Positions 55,600 to 64,000 of a stretch of 64,000 bases of DNA are shown here, in pieces (position 1 is the stretch's first letter; each line of letters starts with the position of its first letter). Source of the DNA: Neoceratodus forsteri (lineage: Eukaryota > Chordata > Ceratodontiformes > Ceratodontidae); assembly GCA_016271365.2 (NCBI GenBank), contig JADMNL010000023.1, positions 607,256,001 to 607,320,000 of the forward strand, in the 5' to 3' direction. The notes beneath the pieces are model-generated. The model was not told the DNA's origin, ran no database searches, and saw nothing but the letters and a program-made list of their open reading frames with translations. Made by a program: the position numbers and the translations under genes.

Positions 55600-57945
55600 G
55601 TCTCTTCCTCACAGTTGAGGTAGCTGAACTGTGCTGCCACCTGTCCCCTGCCCCACAAGCTGCCTGCCTTCTGCTTCATTCAAGGTTGCTGCACCTTGCT
55701 GCCCACTGTCTTCTCTCACACAGCTGGGGATTGTGCACCCTCCTGCCTTCATCCCTGCATAAAAATCAGGGTAGCTGCACTCTGCTGCCCATGCCCAAAC
55801 AGTTGGGGTTGCTGCACCCTGCTGCCCTCTCCCCCAATCTCACAGTCAGGGATGCTGCACCTGTTGCACCCTGTTCCTGTCTCCACAGTCAGGGCTGCTG
55901 TGCTCTGCTAAGCCCTAGAATCCCAGGTCCCCTGCATCCACAGTTGAGGCTGCTGCACCATGCTACCCTAGATCACTTGAGGTGGGGCTTTTGCTGTACC
56001 CTGCAACTCACTTCCATTGCCCCAAATGGGCAGGGTGGCTGCACCATGCAAAACCTGTCCTGCAGTCAGGGCAGCTGTATTTGATGCCCCCTGTGTCCAG
56101 CCCCACAGTTGAGGCTTCTGCATCATGCTGTCCTCTGTCCCCTGTCACCACAGCTGGGCTGCTGCACCTTTGCTGCTGTCTTACACAGTTGGAGTTGGAG
56201 TGGCCTGCTGTGCCCCAGAGCCCCATGCCTCTTCTGTTAGGGGCTGCTGCACCATGTTGCCACTTGCCACAAGAGTCAGGGCATTTGCTGCATCCTGTTG
56301 AGTGCCTCCACAGTTGAGGCAGCTGCACCTCCTGCACTCCATGTACCAGAGTCAGATCATTTCTTACACCCTGTTGGCCACATTCCTGGTCCCCAGCAGG
56401 CATGGCTGCTCCATCTTGACCCTCATTTTGGACTTCTGTACCTGAAATCACCCTGTCTTGTACCCAAACAGTCAGAGCTGCTGCATCCTTCTGTCCTCTG
56501 TCCCCACCCCACAGTCATGACCATGGCACACTGTTACCCTTTTCCTGTCTCCACAGTCAGGATTGCCATGCTGTGCAACACCCTAGAGTCCCATGACCCC
56601 TGCTTCCAAAGTTGGGGCTGCTGATCCCTGCTTTGCACTTCCATTGCCCCAAATGGGCTGGGCTGCTGTACCATGTGCACCTTGTGCCATGGCCAGGGCT
56701 CATGTACCTTGATGCCCACCTGTGTTTTGCCCGTATTCAAGGCTTCTGAACCATGCTGTCCTATGTCCCCTGCCACCACTGTGCCTTGCAGCACCGTGGG
56801 CCTCTTTCCTCCACAGTTAGGGTTATTGCACTATGCTGCTCCCTCCTACAGGAACAGGGGCAACAGGGTGCCATCGCCATGACTGTTGGGTAGGAAAGAA
56901 AGCAGCAGGGTGAAGCAGTCCTGACTGTTCAGCCAGGAGATAGGGGTGTCATTGAGTACAGCAGCCCAAACTGTGGGCCAGGGTTCAGCAGACATGCCTG
57001 TAACTGCAGAGACATGGGACACTAGGCACAGCAGGCCACAGCACCCAACTGTGTAAGACAGCAGCAAGGGTGAAGCAGCCCTGGCTGTGGTGACAGAGGA
57101 CATAGGACACCATGGTGCAGAAGCCTTGACTGTGGGGCAGGACACAGGGGGCATCAGGGTGCAGCAGCCCTGACTGTGAGACAGGGTGTGCATGGTGCAG
57201 CAACCCTGCCCACTTGGGGCAATGGAGGTGGGTAGCAGGGTACAGCAAAGCCCTCCCTCAGGTGACCTAGGGCAGCATGGTGCAGCAGCCCCAACTGTGG
57301 GGGCAGGGGACCTAGGAATCTAGGGCTTAGCAGAGCAGCAGCCCTGACTGTGGAGACAGGAACAGGGTGCAACTGGTGCAGCTTTCCTGACTGTGGGATG
57401 AGGGTAGAAAGGGCAGCAGGTGCAGCAACCCCAACTGTTTGAAGCACCAAGTTTGGTCGACAGTAAATCTGTCAACCACCCGCACATTGACAGCACAATA
57501 CCGATGCAGATATTGTGCCGAGCAAGCCCCAGAGTTTTCTGTGGGGGCTGCACCTCCCATCCCCCATGCTCTGCCTCTGCACCCCAGACTTTAGAATTAT
57601 CAACTCCAGGTCAGAGTTGGTCCAGGGAGGGACAGGACACTGGGGAAAGTGAAGCATGGAAACGGACTATTACCGACTGTCACTGTAGTGATCATTTTCC
57701 ATGTGTCGCCATTGGGGTGTCGGGCAAATTGGGGGACACCCAACTGTTTAGGCAGGGGCAGCAGGGTGCAACAGCCCTAATTCTTTAGGCAGGGGATGGA
57801 GGCAGAAGGGTGCACAATCCCTGATGGTGTGAGAGAAGACAGGGCGCAGGGTGCAGCAGCTTGGAATGTGGAGCAGAAGACAGGGGCATGTGAGGCGGTA
57901 GACAGGTGGCAGCAGAGTGCAGCTGTCTCAACTGTGGGAAAGAAT
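55600..57945. repeat. 2.3-kb inverted minisatellite (palindrome)
   Basis: The left arm (55604-56850) is built of units with GGGCTGCTGCACC(C/A)TGCTGCCC and CCCACAGT(C/T)(A/G)GG. The right arm (56860-57945) is the same in reverse complement. Matching landmarks read inward. CACCTGTTGCACCCTGTTCC near 55857 pairs with 57356-57380, and CCATTGCCCCAAATGGGCAG near 56012 pairs with about 57205-57225. GCTGCTGTCTTACACAGTTG near 56172 pairs with 57045-57066. The left arm also contains a partial direct second copy (56460-56850), so the arms are unequal. Open frames on both strands are repeat-derived. The right arm is interrupted by a 298-bp insertion. Confidence 0.8.
57441..57738. mobile_element. 298-bp insertion with a 10-11-bp flanking duplication
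   Basis: CCCAACTGTTT occurs at 57430-57440 and 57739-57749, bracketing sequence unlike the surrounding minisatellite. The ends are faintly inverted: CACCAAGTTTGGTCGACAG on the left against GTGTCGGGCAAATTGGGGGA on the right. No coding capacity. A 9-11-bp duplication suggests a Mutator-like or similar non-autonomous element. Confidence 0.6.
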
Positions 57946-57989
57946 TGATGGAGTGTGTTATTTTTTGCCCCATAAATGGAGTGATGGAA

Positions 57990-60900
57990 GGCTCACTGCT
58001 GGCTGCCTCTGACATGGCTTGACCTAGATCCTCTGCCCATTTGCTTTTGAGATGGCCCAGGAGTCTATTTTACTCCCTTCTAAAAGCCTGTAATGGGAGT
58101 ATAATGGCCTGGATGCTGGTTGTGGTTTATAGACCACTTGTCCTCTAGGCGACAGCTCCATGGTGCCATTCATTTCTTGAGTGGCTCTGTTGAGCCAGAT
58201 ATGTATTTTGAGATAAAAAAAGTTTGATGGATCTAGGCCAAACACCTTTCAAAGCTGCATAGAAGGTTTTGAGAGATCCTTCCTCATAAAGCTGGCTAAC
58301 GGTTGTCAGACCATTTTAGACCATGCCAAAGTCCTCAATTTCTAAAGACATCATAGCCTCTCTTGTCTTTGAAGGCCTGTGGAGTCCCACTCAATGTGAC
58401 AACCTCACTTTGTGGTCAGTCATTGTAAGTGCATTTATCTAGGCCTGTACTGTGGTCTGGGTGAATGGGGTTTGACCCTCCCTATTTTAGAGACCAACAC
58501 TTGGGGCTCAGGATTCCTTCCATTAATGAAAGTCCTCCTCGCACTCCTCCATCACCAGCCATGCTGGCATCCCTCTACCTCCCTGTATTCTAGGTAGGCC
58601 AGTTGGGCCACCAGATAATAGTTATACATATTTGCAAGAAAAGAGCCTCCCCTTTCTCCCTGTGCACTGCAACACCAAAGTCCAAACTCTGGCCAGTTTG
58701 TCCCACAATATGAAGTTGCCTAAACAGGCATTCAGCTGGAGAATGCTTTCCCAGGGAATTGAACAGGTAGCCCCTGGAACAGATAAAGAACTTTAAAGAA
58801 GATAAACATTAATACTCTTTATTTGGCCTAGGATGGACAGAAGACATGAAGCCCATCTTTCCAAGGTGGTTTAATTTCTCTTGAGAGGTGGGAAGTTTTG
58901 TCATACAGTTCTCTTACTTTATTGGGATGATTATCCGTCTTTGAATGCAGTCATCAGTTTTATCTATGTACCTCCTAGCTTGTTATGGGTACCTGTCCCC
59001 CCAGCAGCATTAGCTCACTTTCCCCAAATTGATTTTATGGCCTGCTAGGAGTGCAAATTGTTTCAGGAAATCAGCTATCCTCAGGCTGGCCTGGGATAGG
59101 TTCTTGACATACAGAAGGAAGCCATCTGTGAAAAGGGTAACTTGTTGTGGTGGTCATCCTGAACCAACCTTTCTCTGTCCTGCATATGATGGAGTGCAGA
59201 AGCCAAGGGTTCAATGTGAGTATGTATAATATGGGTGACATTGGGCATCACTGCCACATATCTCTGCTTAGTGTCAAAGGTCTAGAGAGCTGTCCTGTGG
59301 TCAATACTTGTACCAGGGGTTGTTATATAGCATTTTGACCCAGCCCTGAAGTGGGCCCCTAGACTGAATCTCTCCAAGATGTGATGAAAAGAACCCCCAC
59401 TCTGCGCAGTTGAATGCCTTTTCAGCAGCAAAGGCAATGATGCGCGTTCTGCCCTTTCCCAACTTTTTGCTTTTCCTTTCCATGATCTACTTCTACAGTA
59501 CATTCAGGGTGGATCTTAAGTTGTTCTTACCCTTTCAGTCTGTCATGAACCCCACCTGTTCCAGGTGAATTATTAATGGAGTACTGCCTTGAGCTTAGTC
59601 ACCATTTCCTTGGCAATGGTTTTGTAATCTGCTGTCAGGAACAAGACTGGGCATTAGGAAGGGCACTGGTTTGGGTCCTTACCAGGTTTGGACATTTCCA
59701 CCACTATGGAAGACCACGTGGGGGAGAGCAGCACCAGTTTCAGTGCTTTACTGAAGCATGTTCCATAGCAGTTTCTCTAATTGGGAAGGAATATTTTATA
59801 AAATTGATTGGAAGGCCAACTGGGCCAGGGGCCTTCCTCCCTGCTACTGTTGGATCACCTGCTGCATCTCAGACCACTCCAGTGGAGAATCAATAGAGGA
59901 GTTCACCTCTGGGTGCTCCAGGGCAAGGGGACAGCTGATCCAAATGTGCTAATTGTAACTTGGTTTGGGATCCCTTGGAGCAAACAGGGTTTGCTAATAC
60001 TCCCACAAGCAAATTTTTGAATTGGTCTGTTGTGTCTGTCCCATCCGCTAAAGTGATTGTGGTGATATGAATGGCCCATGATTTAGCCTTTAGTTGCCAG
60101 CCAACCACTTGACACTTCTATCCCCATCAAAATATTTTCCAGTTCATGCCAGTAGAATCTGTCACTCTAACTGCTTGCAGCAAGGGCATTTACCTGAATT
60201 TCAACTCTTTGTAGTACTTGGTATCCTGGAGTGGTAGGGTTGGCCATGTTGGCTCATTCGCATGCTGTCACCTTCTCAGTTAGGGTCTGGATCAGGGATT
60301 GAACTTGTCTCTGTGAGTGGCTTGCATGCAATATGGTACATCCTCTGATGAAGGTCTTCGAGCCTCCCACCTTCTGCATACAAGGCATGTGTGTGAGCAA
60401 AATATATACTCTTACCCTGCTGGAGCTCCGTGCCACCACACTTCTACCAAGCTGTGATGAGCAGTTAGCATTTTTAAAGCTTTGGAGCTTTTACTATGGG
60501 TCAACAGGGTGCTCATAGAACAATCCATCACCTCATCCCAAACGCAGGTTCTCCCCACCCCAGGATCCAAGGATCAGTTAACCCAGACAGTTCAACATCT
60601 CCATGGAAAGCTATTAATAGAAGTCTGAGGAGTCAAACTTAGGTGAGTAATTAGAACCTACCAACAAAGTTCACCCAGCTGCACTGCATATTTGTCTCAG
60701 GGTGTATTCATCTTCTTGATCATTGGTGGCCTTGATAAATTTCCAGTGGGACCCCGGGTGAAGTGACACTGATATCTTCTGGCCTTTGTTTTAATTGGGG
60801 GACTGCCATGTTGCCTGCCAATTTTTAATGTGTGAGAACTCCACCTCTGTCATGTGATTCTCCTGAAGGAGCACAACTTCTGGTTTCTGTTTTTAATGTA

Positions 60901-61000
60901 ATCAAGGACTTTTCTCCTTTTAAGATGGTTCTTGAGACCATTGACTTTCCATTCAGGAGTTTAATGTTATCCCCCATTCTTAAAAAGTATTTGTCTGGGT
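57990..61000 (-). mobile_element. L1-clade LINE (-), decayed ORF2
   Basis: On the minus strand the endonuclease N-terminus reads NGLKNHLKRRKVLDYIKN (about 60955-60900). RT fingers give KPGKDPN, then ADYKTIAKEMVTKLKAVL and HLEQVGFMTD (59690-59535). The palm gives IIAFAAEKAFNCAEWGFF (about 59445-59395) and VKMLYNNP. The YADD site reads FTDGFLLYV near 59135-59110, with the second Asp lost. RIADFLKQFALLAGHKIN follows. C-terminal sequence continues to about 57990. Spacing fits an L1 ORF2, and the clade is the only one here with this motif order. Many frameshifts. It abuts the palindrome on its 3' side. Confidence 0.75.
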
Positions 61001-61389
61001 CTACCCAGGCAGTGGTGAACTATTCCTCCATTCATGTAGTTACTCATCCTTGTCATTAAATATACTTGATATACAAGATGAAGACTGTGTGCCATATTGA
61101 GCTCTCATATCCGTCACCCCCATTACAGGTTAAAGGTGTCCCTCTAACAAAAACAGCATCAATAACACCTTCCCTCCCAATCCTGTGATGGGACAAGACT
61201 AAGTCCCTTATGTAGCTGCCTTCCCCTCCACAGCACCTCCCCAAATGAGGGCTATAGTTCTACAAACTAGGTGGTAGTCTATGTTATGTTTGCCACAGCA
61301 ACCACCCACACTTAGAACATATACAGGGCCCTTACATGACATTCCTGAAGTGTGGTTTACAGAGGCAAATTTTAATAAACCAAATGTGT
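61001..61389. other. Spacer, possibly a third diverged copy of the following repeat
   Basis: Its end (GGCAAATTTTAATAAACCAAATG near 61364) resembles the ends of the next two units, so this may be a decayed upstream unit. Otherwise unassigned. Confidence 0.3.
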
Positions 61390-62600
61390 TTGAAACAGCC
61401 AGCATTTAACGGATTGCAACAAGCATTAATTAGTGAACAGTCTTTTTCCTTATACACTGCATACCAGTTATCCCTCACATGAGAGTCCCTGATCCCGCCC
61501 CCACCCTCAATTCCAACACAATTTTACCTCACATCTCACTGTGGTATGGGCAAGTTGAACAAGGAGCCCTACTGATTTTAAGATGGAGAGTCTTCAGCAG
61601 AAATGTTGTGGTTTCTGCAAGTGGCCATTCCCACCTCTTAAATGTATGATCATGTGATAGTACAAGTAGCAACCCTCTCCATTTTCCAACATTAATATGT
61701 GCATCTCGCAGTCTGTGCAGGCACATAGTGCCAGTTCATATGTTACCACCCCACCATGCCTTCCTCATAACTGTTGCTGTAATCACATCTCTCAGCCCCC
61801 AATTCAGTGGCCCCTCAGAAAAATTAAACCTGGTCTGATGTCAATGAGGGACAGTCAATGGCCATACTCCATGACAATTTAGTAGAGAAAGAAATTTAAA
61901 CTCATGGGGCAGCCAGTTTACTAAACCAAGTATTGTTCTTTTTGCTTTTAAGCCAACTTTGAGTGAATCAAACAAGGTACAGAGCATATATCACAGTTGA
62001 ACAGCCAGTGTTTAACAGTTTTCAGTACTACTGATTAATAAGCAGAATCTTTTCCTTGTGCAGTTCATGCCAGTACTGCCACCCAAGGGAGTCCTTAGCC
62101 CACCCCGGCCCTGACTGCAACACCCTTTCCATTTACTTGAGTTCAGGTCTCATTATGATATAAGTAAATCAAGCAAGAAGCCCTCCCAGTTATGAAGCAG
62201 TGAGTCTCCAGCGGTCATGTGGTGGCTTCTGCAAGTGGTGAGTCCCACCTCCTGATTGTGTGATAGTGCAAAGAGTAGCCCTGTCTGTGCTTTTTGTCCA
62301 AAAGTGTGCACAGTTGCTGAACTGAGCCACCATGCAGGGACAGCTCATGTGTTTCCACCCCATCATGCCTTCCCAGAACTAGCACTATGATCGTGTTTCC
62401 CTCATTTCAGTGGCCTTTCAGAAAAGAAAGACACCTGGGATATTGCAGATGCTGATCAGTTAAGGGCTGCAAGAAAACATAACTGTTGGGTGGAGGAAGG
62501 AACTTAAACCTCCGGGGCCCAGTTCATTACACAAAAGCTGTGCTCATTCTTTCATGTCAACCTTGGGAGAATTAAGCTGGATCCAGTAGTCCATAGTTAG
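61390..62600. repeat. Tandem dimer with a period of about 607 bp
   Basis: GAAACAGCCAGCATTTAAC near 61391 and GAACAGCCAGTGTTTAAC near 61999 begin two copies. Both continue with TCTTTTTCCTT/TCTTTTCCTT, GGGAGTCC/GAGAGTCC, GTGG(T/C)TTCTGCAAGTGG, CACCCCA(C/T)CATGCCTTCC and CAGTGGCC(C/T)(C/T)TCAGAAAA. Identity by eye is about 65-70%. No coding function was recognised. Confidence 0.7.
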
Positions 62601-64000
62601 AGGCTTGCATCACTCGCTCTTACCTGCACTTGCCTGGAGTGCAAAGCTGACAAGCAGAGCCCTCAGTGATCATGTAATCCTCATAAGTCTCTTGCAGCCA
62701 CAAAACAATTCAGGCAGACTTTTGCTTCCCCTTCCCTGTCTCCTCCAGCTTAGCCATATCCCCATGTTATTTTCATAAAACCTTTTGATAAATGTAGAAG
62801 ATGGCTGTAATGTAGCAAAAGAAAGAGATGTAGGGATCACCATGCTTCCTTTTGTGGTATCTGCTTTCAAAGTTGCAGTTTCAGAGGTGGTTGGCTCAGG
62901 ACAAAAACATTGCAAAATCCAAATAAAAATCATTGCCAGAAAGCTATTTGAATAGTTCAAAAGTACATGCAGAATGAGAAAGACTTTAATATAAAAAATA
63001 GAGTAACCAAAGAAAGAGAAACATGTAAGTAAACTCCTTGAATGATGCCAGCAGCTGCTACATCTGGGATCTAATTTCCTTACTTCCATCCCATTATATT
63101 CTTAGTTGGACATGACATAATAGGATGAATTATTATTCTGATCATTCTTCAATGTATTTAAAGATATAGTTGTGCCACTAAATAGCCTTGAAAATATTTC
63201 CGGTGCATCGGAAAAATGGAATTTAAAACACCAAGGAATGTCCTTAAATGCCTGAAGAAGGTAACCATCTGATGAAGGACTTACACTTCAGTCCAGAGAA
63301 GTCTACAGTTTGCTTCTGGAGTACCAGAAGGAACAAGACTACTTGAAAGTACTCAAAAAGTAGCTTCTGATGGGGGCAGCTCACCACAGACTACTGGGAA
63401 CCATGCTAATGCAAACCCTGCCAAAGACAGCTGCAATGAGATCTCAGAATTTTAGACACATCTTCATTCCTTCCTGAGCACAGACAAGAAGACTGCACAG
63501 GATTTGAAAGGACTGTTTAAAGAAGGCACACTGGCAGTTCCTCTGTTTCCAGCTTGACCTGTGGCCTGGGGACAAGTTTAAGCACTGATCTGACCACTAC
63601 TTTCTGGGACTGACACCTACATAAGGTTACACTTTTTGCCCAAATGGGGAAGATGATTTTGATATGTGGATAAATCAAGCTGCTCAAATGGTCCTTGAGT
63701 GACAGTGCTTGAAAGAATGAACAGAAAGAAGTAAGTGGAGAGAATGTGGGACCTTACTCTTGTCATTGTATGAGATCCATCAGATGTTAGACCCCCAAGT
63801 CACCATGTTAGATTACCTGAGTATTCTGGAAGGTATATTTTCAAACTGCCACCAGAGAGGATATGTACAGACTCTGAGGTTAAGACCACAAACCCTTAAG
63901 AAAGGGATACGCTCTATAAGTACTTGTCCAATTTAGAAATCCTTAAAATCATGTTTTGGGAGAGAGGTAGTACTTTGAAAATTATGACCAGATTTTCCTA
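62601..64000. other. Unassigned sequence to the end of the window
   Basis: A 139-codon minus-strand frame (63089-62670) has hydrophobic stretches but no recognised family and no convincing splice context. The remainder shows no clear LINE motif. It may be old repeat or intron. Confidence 0.3.

Noticed and set aside
55686..57450. Several 100-147-codon Cys/His/Leu-rich frames resembling zinc-rich proteins
   Set aside because: They are translations of the inverted minisatellite in both directions. The Cys spacing follows the DNA repeat.
62670..63089. 139-codon minus-strand frame with hydrophobic segments
   Set aside because: No recognised family, no splice or promoter context, and weak composition bias. 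Probably chance.
1..64000. CRISPR arrays, operons, phage or bacterial genes
   Set aside because: Tandem repeats here have no spacer-repeat alternation. LINEs, splice sites and SINEs show a vertebrate nuclear sequence.

Overview
This is repeat-rich, intron-like DNA from a vertebrate nucleus. It has no long intact open reading frames, no operons and no bacterial-type genes. Almost all of the protein-like sequence is decayed non-LTR retrotransposon (LINE) reverse transcriptase from several clades: CR1, L2, an L1-clade element, and a LINE with an RQGCVLA/YADD-type reverse transcriptase. SINE-like elements, foldback (MITE-like) DNA elements, minisatellites and satellite arrays are mixed in. Abundant CR1 and L2, degraded L1 and a very low gene density suggest a large-genomed sarcopterygian such as a lungfish or caecilian. 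A turtle or tuatara is a weaker alternative. The species cannot be fixed from the sequence.

Two host-gene-derived sequences stand out. At 30804-31018 (minus strand) there is one exon that strongly resembles teneurin-1 (TENM1), from the segment after the EGF repeats. It has both splice sites, but its frame is broken by about four small indels. If it is the real locus, most of the window is TENM1 intron. At about 52925-53265 (plus) lies an intronless, frameshifted TMEM14-family pseudogene, probably a retrocopy.

Layout. 85-2170: CR1 (-). 3040-8820: a LINE (+) split by a CR1-carrying insertion at 3532-6203, which is flanked by a perfect 17-bp duplication. 9285-12690: CR1-clade element (+) with an ORF1 esterase, endonuclease and RT. 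13146-13498 and 13613-14278: two foldback elements. 14294-18395: L2 (-) split by an L2 (+) at 16074-18075. 20410-25325: CR1 (+) split inside its RT by a 3.1-kb satellite-bearing block. 25706-28237: CR1 (-). 28240-33750: mostly non-LINE sequence with the TENM1-like exon and a roughly 110-bp minisatellite. 33755-39690: L2 copies (-), the larger one with GC-rich tandem monomers on its 5' side. 40895-48080: L2 (-) apparently split by a near full-length CR1 (-) at 41066-45606. 48640-49710: a 531-bp tandem dimer of a hairpin-containing unit. 50448-51016: a poly(A)-tailed retroposon with a perfect 16-bp duplication. 53540-54430: a CR1 3' end and a tRNA-type SINE. 55600-57945: a 2.3-kb inverted minisatellite that itself carries a 298-bp insertion. 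58000-61000: L1-clade element (-). 61390-62600: a roughly 607-bp tandem dimer.

The nesting gives a relative chronology: L2 and the RQGCVLA-type LINE are host sites, CR1 inserted into them, and satellite or MITE-like units later broke a CR1 and the palindrome. I see no convincing working gene system. The most unusual structures are the satellite block inside a CR1, the inverted minisatellite, and the L2-associated tandem monomers.
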